NCBI RefSeq assembly: GCF_001638985.1 | Contig: NW_017265136.1 | Span: forward strand, 2,092,269 to 2,156,268 | Length of the DNA: 64,000 nt | From: Phycomyces blakesleeanus NRRL 1555(-) | Lineage: Eukaryota > Mucoromycota > Mucoromycetes > Mucorales > Phycomycetaceae | Reading direction: 5' to 3' | Shown here: piece after piece, positions 1 to 11,785 of the stretch | How the letters are laid out: the number at the start of each line of letters is the position of its first letter | Position numbering within the stretch: position 1 is the stretch's first letter | Notes under the pieces: generated by a model | Seen by the model: the letters and a program-made list of their open reading frames with translations, nothing else | Told to the model about the DNA's origin: nothing | Database searches by the model: none | Program-made: the position numbers and the translations under genes

Positions 1-492
1 CGCTCTCTGCTTGACTGTACTGCTGACATGTCTGAGCATTTCGAGCGCATCCCTCATGAAACTAACAACCGAAACATTCTCTTTGAAAAGATGACTGTCT
101 TCTCCTGGACAGGATGGCTTGGAGAGACGGTCGTGTGCAATCATATGTTGAACATGAAATCGCGTTATTTTATACTCGACGAACGGGCTGTTGGTCAGCC
201 AAGAAACCATCGGACTTTGCTGGCTGATGTCACACATCTATACCCGGACGAGTCCGGCTATAATCCTGATATCTTCTTCTCGCCTACACACCTCATCTTC
301 CCCCATCAGTCCTGACAGTACCACTCAAGGATACCCACGGAGAGGCTTAGTCTCCATGGGATGCACACCGCTTTCAAAAAGTACATCCAATCGTACTCTT
401 TGAGGCAGGCAGAGCCGGCGTTTGATCACAACATTCTCATGACCGCCCCTCAGATCTTTTCAGGGCACTCTGCCACTCTGTTTGTAAGCTAA
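1..492 (+). CDS. Unidentified partial gene or relic
   Basis: A coding-like frame is open from base 1, so the gene probably starts before the window. It runs in one frame to a TAA at 490-492, interrupted by a single in-frame TGA at 313-315. The first block contains a Trp-rich stretch (TVFSWTGW) and ends FPHQS; the second contains FKKYIQSYSLRQ and APQIFSGHSATLF. The TGA could be removed by a 90-nt intron (229-318), but its donor would be the weak GTCACA with acceptor CTGACAG. A GTAAGC at 484 could also be a donor leading to a further exon. I do not recognise the family. It may be a real spliced gene end or a pseudogene with one nonsense change. Confidence 0.4.
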
Positions 493-1016
493 GAATTAGG
501 CCCATCTATTGATTTGGATATGGAACATTATACGAATAAATAAACAATAATAATCTTGTTAAAAAAGGCTTAAATAATTATGTGTACTAAAATGTGTGTG
601 TTCTTTCTATCAGGTACACCAAACAAACAGCGCAAGGGTCGTTTTGGTCAGAGTAATATTATATGACTGCTTGTAGTCAATCAGCGTACTATGCTAGCCT
701 AAATATAAACAATTGCCGTGTGCTTGAAAAATGTATATACGTGTATGAAGCCAAGGCTTATAAGCACCCCCTCTCTGTGATAGATAACCTTATGGGTATT
801 TGAAAGCTAGTTGACATATCCTCTTTCTCTACCCTATTAAACGTATATTTTATACCATTTTTTTCTCTATCTCTTTTTTTCATTTTTGCGGGTTGAATTG
901 ATTTTACATTTTTCGTTAGAGGGTTTATAATCTATCCCTTATTAGTTTCTGTAGCCAATGTCAATATAATTGGAATTTAAGATACATTATCCACGGCAGA
1001 AATAGGGTAAAGGTTT
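493..1016. other. AT-rich intergenic spacer
   Basis: No coding frame with splice support is seen. It holds T-rich runs and should contain the 3' ends of both convergent flanking genes. Confidence 0.6.
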
Positions 1017-3000
1017 TCATTCTGTTGCTTTACCTATTTTTTCTCCTGCTGCCTTCCATGCACGCGAGTTCTATAGACACGTCAGTTACTCGAGTTTAAT
1101 AAAAAACATCCCTGCCAAGATTACCTCTTCACAATACACAATATGGGCTTTAGCATATGCAATCAGAATTACTCGCAGTTCCTTTTCTTTTTGCTGGTTA
1201 AACCGCTCGATTTCTTGTTGGATAGTTATCGCTACATCCTCTACTTCGCTCTGTGCCTTGACCATTCCCTTTTCAAGCTTTTAATTTTCATTTTATGATT
1301 GTAAATTAATACACAAAATACTTATCTCGTCAATTTCTCGTTTATTAAAAACAGGATGTGGCTTACTTGTATAATAGTATCCTTGAGACCACTTATTTGT
1401 TGTCGACGAGTGACATCAGGGTTTACGTCCATCATACTCTGAATAGTTGTACTCACGGCATCGAGTAATTTTCTAGGTGAAGACCATTTTTTGGATCTAC
1501 TTTTGGACTCTCTTATGGCTAAAGCACTTGCACCGGTCGGGTATTCGTAGGTATTAGAAGTTATATTTATAACTTCTTTGACTGGTGTTGACTTTTTTAT
1601 TGCAAAGAAACCATCCTCGATCGAATGCGAGTCTGTGTCGTCTGTATCTTGTGCTGAAAGCCCCATATCATCTGACGTAAGAGAAGTAGCAAGTGGCGAG
1701 CGCTGTTGCATAGCAGCATCTATCAATGCCGCCTCTTTTTCTGTATTTATCAGTCTTTCTAGTGTTTGTCGTTTTTGTTCAAGCGATGCCTCGATGAGTT
1801 CTAGCTGAGCTTTTTTGAGCCTCCAATAATTAAGTACGTCTTTAGCAATGCGTGTATATTGTGAATATTCGTGCATAAGTTCTGATACTTCAGACTCCAT
1901 TGTCCGAACCTTTTGGAAAATAAAAGATTTATTATCTTAAATTCAGATAACCTTGACCATTAATTTAACACATTACTCATACTTACCATAATGCGAGTTT
2001 CTCTACCAGTGTTGTGAGTCGCCTTGCTTATGTTTGCAATTGCGGTTGCTACTGGTCCTGTTTCATTTAATCCCAATGAATTGTACACTGATCCCAGTGA
2101 ATTTGCATCGTTGGTAAGCTCTGCAAAAATCCTCGTTAGAAATTTTTGAATATATATATATATATTAAAACTGATCTTATGTGTAATTCTTACCACCCAA
2201 TCTTCTCACAAACCGCCTCTGAGATTTATCTAAGCCAGCGTGAAGATGATGTGTTTGTCTATCTACCGTCCGCTCAAAGGACAAAAAGCGAGGGTCAGGC
2301 GACTTAAGTACATGTGAAGCACTTGGTACTGGAATACTGCTACTACTGAAGTTTCCGTAAGGCAGTTTTGCTAATGACGCAAACGACAAATCAGTCGGCA
2401 AAGAAACTCCCCAGATATCCTTGGGCGTATTTGAGAGTGGCGGCTGATTGAGGACAGTCGACTATTGAGCTCGTATAATTAAAACTTGTTTTATATATAT
2501 ATATATGTATATAATGCCTTTACTACTTACCCACATTACTGTTGTATCAAGGAAACAATGAAAAATATGTTCGTGACACAAGATCGGATGGGAAACCAAA
2601 CGCCGAAGAAATCGCTGTAACGTACGCTTCCGCTTCGTAATCATTTCCCTGTCGTCCTTGACTCGCTTCTGAACGTGTGCGTAATCAGCTATCGGAATGA
2701 CATGAGGTGGGTGCCTTGAATAGTAAAGACTTACTTATGCCATGCTTCTCTGGAATTGGTGGTACGAAAATAGCAGGATGCAGATGGGTAAGAGCTGTCT
2801 TGAGAGATTCAAACTCACTATACCGCCGCATCACAAGCTTACTCTAGAGAATGTGAATGAGAATATGCAAAGACATATAAATGATCATTAAAGAATATCA
2901 ACACACTTGAAACTGTATGATGTATAGAACAAAAGAGTCACTCTTGTCAGAGCCAGTCTTTTGCGCGTCTGTGATTGTTATGTTGCTACCGTGAGATTGT
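1017..3000 (-). CDS. SNX41: Snx41/Atg20-type sorting nexin (PX-BAR)
   Basis: Reading the minus strand gives exons whose phases fit: about 2930-3000, about 2740-2850, about 2530-2690, 2194-about 2450, 1987-about 2125, 1367-1909, 1125-1277 and 1017-1070 with TGA. The first three encode a PX phosphoinositide-binding domain: ITITDAQK, then RRYSEFESLK, then FVPPIPEKHG, then LQRFLRRLVSHPILC. The rest is a BAR-type coiled coil, including SPDPRFLSFERTVDRQ, SLGSVYNSLGLNE and EIERFNQQKEKELRV. The VPPIPEKH motif and the DPRFL start of the BAR domain are typical of Snx41 and Atg20, which act with Snx4 in endosome-to-Golgi recycling and selective autophagy. A charged, Ser-rich insert lies in the middle of the coiled coil (1500-1700). 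The N-terminal exon and start codon were not found. Snx41 and Atg20 cannot be separated here. Confidence 0.82.
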
Positions 3001-3899
3001 ATAGCATTGTTTATTGCGCAGTTACATGATATATTGGTAGCCATAGTGAATAATAGTAATAAGAAAATATATCAGAGGAAAAATATAAAAATATAAAATA
3101 AATATATATATATAAGAAACAAAGGTGAAAGAGAAAAAAAAAAGAGAATAAGGGGGATAAATAGAGTAGAAGACGAACAGGTCTTTTAGTCTTGAGCGTC
3201 ACACGACTGCTTGTCTATTGGTTATAGGGTCAATTCGCCCATTGTCAGTTAGGAGGTTTATGAGAATTTATATCTAAATGTGTGTTTGTGTATTTATCGC
3301 AGCACATATTTATTTCTACACTACAAATGACAACCACTTTAACTAGATTTTGTTTTTCTAGTAGCAAATTCTGGGAGTGTTAAATATTGAATAAGCCAAG
3401 AGAGGTATAACATTTTACCTAGGCTATAGCTGGACATTCATGAAAAGACTTTGATATTTCGGCAATAACCTGATATGTGTCGCTGTCCCATGATACTCAA
3501 TAGCTGAGATTGTTATAATCTATAATGATGCGCTATAATTTGATGTCAACTTATAAGAATACCTTGGAAAATGAGGAGTTTTTTTTTGTGCATTGTTATG
3601 CAGGCAATCGCCAATTGATAGAGTTATATAGCACTTGGCCATAGCACGACAGATCAAACTTCCTTTTTAGAATGGGTTGAGAATTCATTTTAAAAAAATA
3701 ATAATAACTAGATACACTCAAAAGTGATCATACACATTGAATGTAGTTTTATGGTCAATATATAACTTATGGAAGTGTTTAAAAACTAAGTATATTGAAT
3801 ACAATATAGCTTTGAAGCCATTTAAATTGACTATATGCTTAGAAATTATATCAAAAGAAATTAATAACAAGAGGAATGCATTCAAGTATTATTATTTGT
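3001..3899. other. Intergenic, 5' side of the sorting nexin
   Basis: AT-rich sequence. It may contain the missing first exon and promoter of the sorting nexin. No other supported gene is seen. Confidence 0.5.
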
Positions 3900-4790
3900 G
3901 CTCCCAGCCATCTATTGAAAATCTTAAACAAGTCCACGACACTTACACATATCGCTGCTCTTAAACACCAGATGTAACCTGTCATGACTTTATATGGTAG
4001 TATCACAACCAGTGTTGTTTTTTTCTCTATCATAACTCATATATTATTCAATCTACACCGACCCAGATTGTTTGGTTGGTATGACTTTAGTCTAGTATTA
4101 ATATCGTTTGTCGGATCAAAACCTTGCTACTGACTTGACCTTTCGGCACATCGTTCACCAATTACAACACATTGGCATGATTTCGACTAGGATTAGATAT
4201 GTTCACCAAGAAAGAAGTACTGTGAGAACAAGAGAGGATGCCTTGGAGTGTTAGTGTGGGAGGAAAAACTGCAAAGTGCTAGAAGAGCACCACTGATAAT
4301 AAGAAACCCTTCGTTTCCAAACTGGTTATCGGCAGGTGTTCCCAAGATGATATTTCTATAGGCCATTACTTTTTTCTTAGCAATACAATGAATCGCTTTA
4401 CTATTATTTGTACTAAAAATTGAGCTCCTTTTGTCGATTGCAAAGAACATCACAAGAGTAATACTAATGGTTCAAGAGTAGAATATTAAAAATGTGGCTC
4501 TATTTTTGAATTACAATAGCAAAGAGAAAGAAGCAAATAATAATAATAGAAATAAAAACATAAAAACTCTGTACCAGTCTTGGAGTATAGGTCCGTACAT
4601 AAGTGTTTTTTTTTTAAAAAATAACACAATCCAAAATGATGAATGTTCTGTGAGAAATAAGTATAAAAGAAGCTTATACTAAAAGCTTATTTTTTTTGGC
4701 TTAAAATTTCACTCAAAAACCCACCTTAACCTCCTTAAAAAAAGGCTTTTGAAAGCCTATTTTTTTTTGTCAATTCATTAACTACAGGTA
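3900..4790. mobile_element. Dispersed repeat, copy 1 (non-autonomous element?)
   Basis: This stretch aligns by eye, in the same orientation, with 48240-48910. Shared anchors include TGTAACCTGTCATGA versus TGTAACCTATCATGA, the phrase CTTGCTACTG, AGCACCACTG, and CTGGTTATC...TTCCCAAGATG. A right-hand A-rich block (4700-4770) resembles 48840-48900. Identity is perhaps two thirds, so the copies are old. No long open frame is present. The outer ends of this copy are unclear. It lies 3' of membrane gene A, as copy 2 lies 3' of membrane gene B. Because the genes point in opposite directions while the repeats share orientation, this is a separate element and not just duplicated gene flank. Confidence 0.5.
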
Positions 4791-4916
4791 AACCATTATT
4801 CATAGATCCGCGTCTTTACATGGCTTTCAAAAGGTCTGCTTGTTGAAGAGCTTGTTGACAGGCTATTGTTGTATTTTTAAGTTTTATTGAAAGTTTCTTT
4901 TATGATTTACTTTGGT

Positions 4917-6608
4917 TTATCCGTCATCGTCAGAAAAAAGATATCCTTTGATTGTTATTTGGATAATGTATGCTATTCCAAAACTCGACATTAAAGCATA
5001 AGAAAGAACAACCAGCGATGTTTGGAGATCTTTGAACCGAAAGTTGATAAAGTAAGTCGGATAAAACGTTCGAATGAAAGTATATGAATATCCAAACGAG
5101 ATGCTAATCCAACCTATTGTTGAAGACATAACAGTTGCTGAAGCTCCATAACCTGCCCAGATACCTAGCAGAAACGGAGAAGCTGAACCTAGCATGAAGG
5201 ACACTATTTCCCACCAACCACCAGGATGGGATGATATATCAACAAGATCTGCCTTTTCGTCTCCAAATAATTCATTGATCATGGCCGGTGACACACCACT
5301 CTTGGACATGACATCATGCGCAGCATTTCGTCTTACTCGGTTGAGATCAGTGTCCTCGGACGGACAGAAAACCCAATTTCTCTCCATGAGCGAGCTGATG
5401 AATGTAAATTTATGGGCAAACGAGGTACTTTTTAAGAGATCCGTGGATGTATCTGTTGGTGTATCTGGTGGTGCATCTTTTGAGCAATTCTTAGCTTTCC
5501 CAGCTTTGCACCTGGAGTCATGAATGAGAGGACACTCGGGAAACTTTTCTTCATTCTTGCACCGAATGCTAAACGCTGCTACCTGAGTATGTAGTACCAT
5601 CAAAGACATGGTCTGGAACACTGACATTATCGTGAAGACAATCATAACAATTTTTGACCATCGGTTACCGATACCTCGTATACATTCATAAAGTGTGTAT
5701 CCCAGCTGGAAGAGAGTGATCATAACTTGGAAATATGAGGTACTGTCAATGAAAGATGCTGCCTGAAGCTCATTGATCATATCAACTGGTAAATATCTAA
5801 CAGCGCTCGAACAAACTGGGACTTGATATCTGCACATTGCTCCTGATCCAGCCAATATCATGTCTTTAGACGTGAGACGATACCGTCTCATGCAGTTTGT
5901 ACCGTTGTATTCATTATATCCAATGAATACACCTCCGTTAAGAATACAGTGTCTTACTTTCCGAGCCCTCAGTGGGCCTATTGAATGCAATAGCGCTGCA
6001 AGAAATGGCGCATTGTCATTTTTCTTGCTGTTAAATTCCGCTAGCGTTTCTCTGTATTGGTCGACCCACTGTTTCGATGGATCTTTAGCCAGATAAGATA
6101 TATATGGAGTGGTGTTTGAATGCTCTTCGTGTGAATTATATTGAAAATCTTTCTTGAGGGTAGGTGTGTCAATTGAGATTTCCGAGCAGACATATGGCTG
6201 GTGTCGATAGTCAAAAACGTTTCGCGATACCATCTTCTTCTTTAAAAATCTGTTAAATGATTCGATTCCAAGTATTTTGTCTCCATAAAACACTCTGATC
6301 ATCGAACCAACAGCATCGTATATACCGCTTGTAGGAAATGCCAAAGCTGATACACGTTTGTAGAATGTTGCTGCTCGTATTGTAGTAGAATCTGGTCGTA
6401 CTGTTTTGGCGTGAGCCAGGTATGATAAAAAGAATGTTCTCATCATGGTGATGGCTGCAATCTCTGTGGGAGACAAAATATTTTCTACGACAACTGGTGC
6501 CGCCAGACAATCTACCACCATGAAACAGAGAATCAAGTATATACATAATGTAGTATTTTGATAATCTTTGGGATGTATTTTTGAAAAAGAGGAACAAAAC
6601 ATGGTCAT
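4917..6608 (-). CDS. Multi-pass membrane protein, family member A
   Basis: A single uninterrupted frame of 563 residues. Residues about 18-36 form a hydrophobic signal sequence ending near CLAAP. Next come a membrane segment with FFLSYLAHAKTVRPDS, the block FPTSGIYDAVGSMIRV, then a soluble part with ARKVRHCILNG, GAMCRYQVPV and VRYLPVDMINEL. Several hydrophobic helices follow (TLYECIRG, TQVAAFSI) and three more lie near the C-terminus. Two paralogues lie at 46065 and 53086. This copy lacks the phase-2 intron found in both of them and carries a Pro/Thr/Ser insert (PPDTPTDTSTD) in the loop before the last helices. The YLAHA..T motif recalls uncharacterised ascomycete multi-TM proteins, but no function is known to me. 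A TA-rich tract at 6620-6642 lies just upstream. A second ATG lies two codons downstream of the first. Confidence 0.8.
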   Translation of the reverse strand: MTMFCSSFSKIHPKDYQNTTLCIYLILCFMVVDCLAAPVVVENILSPTEIAAITMMRTFFLSYLAHAKTVRPDSTTIRAATFYKRVSALAFPTSGIYDAVGSMIRVFYGDKILGIESFNRFLKKKMVSRNVFDYRHQPYVCSEISIDTPTLKKDFQYNSHEEHSNTTPYISYLAKDPSKQWVDQYRETLAEFNSKKNDNAPFLAALLHSIGPLRARKVRHCILNGGVFIGYNEYNGTNCMRRYRLTSKDMILAGSGAMCRYQVPVCSSAVRYLPVDMINELQAASFIDSTSYFQVMITLFQLGYTLYECIRGIGNRWSKIVMIVFTIMSVFQTMSLMVLHTQVAAFSIRCKNEEKFPECPLIHDSRCKAGKAKNCSKDAPPDTPTDTSTDLLKSTSFAHKFTFISSLMERNWVFCPSEDTDLNRVRRNAAHDVMSKSGVSPAMINELFGDEKADLVDISSHPGGWWEIVSFMLGSASPFLLGIWAGYGASATVMSSTIGWISISFGYSYTFIRTFYPTYFINFRFKDLQTSLVVLSYALMSSFGIAYIIQITIKGYLFSDDDG

Positions 6609-7521
6609 TTTGGATAATATATATATATATATATATTATAACCTTATAGAAAGAACATATATAAGTTCAAGCAGTCAAAGAATGTTTAAATGTTTAAATG
6701 AATAAAATTATATTTATTTTTGTGTTTGAGAGCTTTAAAGTTTTCTTCAAAATCCACATGTACAGCCTCATGAGCTTTAAACAGATGCATGCTATTCTGT
6801 GCAATGTTACACTGCCACTATTCTCCTAAGAAAAATCAAGTTTTGTCCGGGATCTTTGATGTATGGCTACAGATCCATAATTCTTACACACTATAGTATA
6901 ATATTAAAAATTATAACCAACTTACCTTGATATTTGTCTGTAATAAGATTCAGCAAACAGTGAAATTAAACCAAAAATTTTATTAGATAGCTTTTTGGTA
7001 TTTAACCTAAAGAAGTGTACACTTGGGTCAATTGGAATTGGTCTTTTGATACCTCTTTTTTTTTAAAAAAAAAAAAAGAAAAAATGGTGGCTCTGTTGTT
7101 CTATTTTTACATAAAATGTGTGGCTTCCTGTGGTTTCTACTTGTAATCTACTGACGTGAGTCAGATCAACAGAATGCAGGCTTTAATTCAATTATTCTGC
7201 TTCAAGCTTTGGGAAATGTTTTGTAGAACACAATGATTAGTGTGATTTACGAGTCTAGCATAGCTTTCTATTCGTCTACTATTCATATACTCTATTGAAA
7301 ATGTCAATTAAGTTCATTATATCCTTCAAGTATTCCTCATTAACATTAAATAAATGCACTTGGTAAGAACTGAACAAAAACCAAGGCCCACAGACAGGAT
7401 AGACTGTATTTTATTAGAGGTTGTGAATATAACTCTTCCAAGGATATTACAGCTCTTCTAGGTCACGTGAATTTTTTAATAGTATTTAAAGGTCAAATCC
7501 CACTTGCGTATTCATATACAA
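6609..7521. other. Divergent promoter region
   Basis: Spacer between two genes that start outward from it. It has a TA repeat at 6620-6642 and a poly-T/poly-A pair near 7053-7080. No supported gene. Confidence 0.6.
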
Positions 7522-10500
7522 ATGCACAAATGCAATATGAATCGCAAAAGGCAGCATGATTCAGACGTTGAATTAGTAAAAGCGAAAATTGCAAAGGTAA
7601 TTTTGTATCCGATGATCTAAATGATTGGTTCCTTTCTCTTTGTTTTCTTTGTTGTTGTTTGAATTGCAGCAGAATCCTTTTGATTATTTTCTTTTTCTTG
7701 TTTGAGATCAATGCTCATGGTTTCATCATTTGATTGATGTAGAGCGTATCTACTAGAAAAGACCGAGAAACAACGTCTAAGAATGAATATAAATCGAGAA
7801 CTCGCAGTCAAAAGTCTAAAGAAAAGGCTGTAAACACACGCTCTGTAAGTTGGCTTATTAAGGCCTCCTTATAGAGAAATGACCTTTAGATAGATCCTAG
7901 TACTTTCAAAAAAAAATTATTCCTTATTCATTGTTCATGCTCTATATGATAGCAATCTGCTCAACCCACACACGACTATATTGATAATCTAGAGCAAACA
8001 TTTGAGAAAGCTACACTAGAAGAAATCGAAAGATCGGGTAAAGAAGAAGAAGAAGAAGAAAAAGAAGGTTTCTTTCATTGCTATTATTTTCTTTCTCCAT
8101 GTGTGTATGTGTATGTGTATGTATATGTGTGTTAATGTGTTTATTTTGACTGGGGTGGGTGTAGACACATTTAATACCTGCTGCTATAAAGAGGTAATTT
8201 GTAAAAAGTCAAAAGCAAGTTTTCTTTTCTTTTCTTTTTCTTTTGCACAAGTGTATGCCTTGTAGATCAAGTATACTCACAAGAACTCACAAGAACTCAC
8301 ACATATACACACATACATACATGCATGCATAATGGTCGTGCATTTTATGATATAATACGCGGATTATGTGCGCTTGCCAAACTTTTCTTCCTATTATACA
8401 ATACTTCATTTACTCTTCTTTTGTATTACTTGAAAGACACTTTATAAATACATAGTCATGTGCATCTTTAATAACCAAATTTAACTTATATATATATATA
8501 TTGATTATACATTTATGTCTATATTTCTTTACTTCATTCTTTCTTTTCTTTTCTTTCTTTTGTATAGAAATTTCAAATTTGAAATCTCAACGTCGTAAAA
8601 AAAGAAAGGCACGCTTGAAATCATTCATTACTTAACAAATAATGAGTAATAATCAAGCTTATCATTTATTTATTTATTTTTTTGATTTATTTTTTTCTTC
8701 TTTTCAATCATTTATCATCACTTAGGCAGCATATACTTCTGAAGATGAAAATACCAAAGTATCCATGTTGTCCATGTCAAATATAGAATCCAATATTACC
8801 GAAATACCCAAGGCGGATGCCAATATAAAAAAAAGAAAGTGGATTAATTTATTAAATAATAAATATTCCCATGTGGTTAGTAGCGATGAAGATGAACTGT
8901 CACGTAAGTTGATCAAGAACTCATTTTCCTCTCTCGTTTAAATAACCTAATCATCTATTGACACCTCCAAATGCCTTGAATTTCTTCTCATATATGTATA
9001 TAGTAACTAGACCAGCCCCAAATAAGAAATCAATAGCAGTGGTAAGAACAAGCACTTTAGAAGATATACATATAAATGATTATAAATTTGTGTAGAAATA
9101 TAAAGAAAACTCCACAAACAACAAGGAACAATATGAAAATATTTTATTACCGGTAAGTAAATATACCAATATCATATTATCTTGGCTTATTCTATCTTAT
9201 AACGTCTATACCTAATTATATGTGTACCAACTGTCTGTTTTTCTTTTATTGTTATTACTATTACTACGACTACTACGACTACTATTAGCAAAAACTGGAA
9301 AGACGCTTAAAACGCTCATCATCACCGTCATACCGCGAGGGTTTTGTTAGAAAGAAACGAATCCCTACAAAAATCAATGTACCTTCAAATGAAAACAGTG
9401 AACGGGGTCGTCATAAAGGAATTTTTGTTCCGCGTAGTCCTACATTGTCCTGTGAATCTGATTCTCAAAGGTACGCCTGGAATTTTGGTCATTATATAAC
9501 AATGAAGTAGTCTTTTCTTAATATATAAATATAAACATATAAATATATATATATTCAAATCCTTTGTCTCTTAAGCTCTTGTGTTATGGTCTCAAAGAGT
9601 TTGTCGCCTAAACCACACATTATTGAAATATCAGAAGACGAGGATGAAACATACGGTAAAGATGGAATGTAAGTTAATCAAATCTCATATATACACATAA
9701 TTAGTCTCATTAATCAGCCAATATATATATATATATATGTAATAGATTATTCACATACCCATTTCATGGAAAAGATCAAAGAAACAAGATTCTCATAACT
9801 CGTCGAGATACAGAAAAACTAAAGCTGGGTGTATATATCAACGACACCTTGGTTGACTTTTTCTTACTTTGGTCAAAAGATGTGGCTGCAGTAAAGGCTC
9901 CGGAGGCCAGGAAAGATACTCACATATTCAACTGCTTCTTTTACCCTTACCTGCGCGAAATGGTCGAAAAAGAAAATAATGAATTTTCGTTGAAAAAATG
10001 GACTTCTAATCTTGACCTCTTTAAGAAGAAGCACTTGATTGTTCCTGTAAATGAAAGGTGTGTATGTTGCACTCATGACTTTATTCTGTGTCTAATTATT
10101 TTTGGCAATAATCTTCGGTAGTGGGCATTGGTTTTTAATGATAGCTTGTAATATCGACCAGTGTTTATCTGAGAAACCTACGGATCGGAAGCAAGTATTT
10201 TATTTATATTATATCATTCTGCTAGTCTTTGGGCTTACCAAACATATATGTATATATATCCTATTGTAGACCTCGTATATACTTATTAGACTCGATCGGT
10301 GTTGAAAGAAAAAGCATCCTAAAGAACATGGTTAAATATTTAAACCATGAGGCAAAAGCAAGATATGGATCAGAAACAACGTTTATTAAGCCCGATCTTG
10401 TTCATGCAAATGTCCCTCAGCAGAAGAATGGTAGTGACTGCGGGATTTATCTGATTCATTTTGTGGGGGTATTTTTGGAAAATCCAGAAAAATGCATTGA

Positions 10501-10730
10501 TCTTCTCGAGGTAAGGTTTGAATGGTTAGAAAGTAAAGTACGGTAGCAGTTATTGATCATAGTAACCCGGATAGGCCACAACGACGGATGAAGAAGCTTG
10601 GGGTGCGACATCTATGGATGAAAAGAGAGAATATCTTCGAAATGTGGTACGCCAATTGAATGAAGAATGGGCCAAATTACAGCCAGATCTCCTCAAGAAC
10701 ACAGTTGATTATAAAAATGATAAAACTTGA
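7522..10730 (+). CDS. ULP2: Ulp2/SENP6-7-like SUMO protease
   Basis: About eleven exons are joined by in-frame splices: 7522-7596, 7743-7844, 7953-about 8068, about 8570-8597, about 8731-8904, about 9003-9041, about 9096-9151, about 9291-9471, about 9577-9668, 9746-about 10057, then 10122 to the TGA at 10728-10730. The N-terminal half is basic and acidic low-complexity sequence with a SUMO-interaction-like motif IIEISEDEDE (about 9628-9657). The peptidase C48 domain starts near 9780 (INDTLVDFFLLW, HIFNCFFYPYL, LIVPVNE). Its catalytic residues are His in GHW (10126-10128), Asp in LLDSIG (10289-10291), Gln in VPQQKNG, and Cys in SDCGIYLI (10439-10441). These enzymes remove SUMO from proteins, Ulp2 types mainly trimming poly-SUMO chains in the nucleus. 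The intron before PRIYLLDS needs a GC-AG donor (AAGCAAGT near 10190) to keep frame. Upstream exon edges are approximate. Confidence 0.85.
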
Positions 10731-10740
10731 CTAGGTGTGT

Positions 10741-10845
10741 GTCGATAAGGGGGAGACGGCCCCTGTAATCTGGCAGGGATCCCCGGCTGCCTTATCATCA
10801 TCTTATATTGTCAAATCAAATCAAATCAATAAAACAAAATCTGTC
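10741..10845 (+). mobile_element. Structured 3' tail, possible LINE/SINE remnant
   Basis: Just after the protease stop codon lies an unusually GC-rich island. It folds as GATAAGG (10744-10750) with CCTTATC (10790-10796), GGGA with TCCC inside, and CCCTG (10761-10765) with CAGGG (10774-10778). It is followed by a short tandem TCAAA/CAAAT tail (about 10812-10835) and an A-rich end. A terminal hairpin plus a short-repeat tail is what a 5'-truncated non-LTR retroelement leaves behind. It could also be a 3'-UTR RNA structure of the protease gene. Confidence 0.4.
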
Positions 10846-11785
10846 TACAGCGTATTCGTCAGAACTCTCGGTCACTTTAATATGGCATCTGAACGGTGCA
10901 TATCGTAAATCTCAAAAGCCTATCGAGAGCATAATCGATGCATGGTAGTTCCTACAAGAACCTTAAACACTAGAAGAGGAATTAGTCGATAAGGTCCAAT
11001 CAAACTGTGGAACCAGTCAAGACACCAACTAAATAATATTTTACAAAGACTGGGCCGAAATCTAGACAGTGAAAGTCTTTGCCACAATGAAAATGGAGCC
11101 TATAAGAAATGAAAAGAGGATGATAAAAAATATCAAAAGAAGTACAGGTTGAATATCACTTATAAGCCCGAGTTTTGGAGAATATTAGTTGCGTTTGATG
11201 ACAGGACACATATATTAGTGATTTGTATATGAGGGTGGCTAATACCGTCAAATATAATGTAAATAGTGTCATGTTTCGTTTATTCAATACAAAACAAATG
11301 ACCCTGGTGTTAAGGAAACAAGGTAAGGTTAATGATGTTTCACCATGTATGATAAAACTGATTCTGACTCTAACACATGAAATATATCTGAATGAATAAA
11401 GGGGTAAGATAGAGTCGAATTAATTACCTTAGATACATATATTCTTCATTTCTTTTTCTTTTTCCTTTTGAAATCAGTGCTTAGATTTTTAATATAATTG
11501 GTGAAAGAAGAGAAGCTATGATCTTTGTTGTATTCATGCTTTTTGGGAGCGGATCAGATAAGTCTTCATTTAAAAGCAATCTAATTATAACAGAAAAAGA
11601 ATATTCCTTCTATGAAAAATATAGGCTGGATTCCATCTCCGGCCAAACCCCCCCACCCACTCACTGCAACTTTTTATTTATTTATTTATTTTTCAAAGAT
11701 AATAATTATATACACTCATATATATACATATATTCTTATATATATATATTCTTATATATCGTCTTCTTTATCATACTATTTAATA
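10846..11785. other. Intergenic; possible decayed coding sequence
   Basis: Sequence from about 10860 to 11220 is less AT-rich than usual and has short coding-like pieces in shifting frames (for example YKPEFWRILVAFDDRTHI near 11160-11215). No intact frame or recognised family is seen. The end has CT-rich and TA-rich promoter sequence for the carrier gene. Confidence 0.4.
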
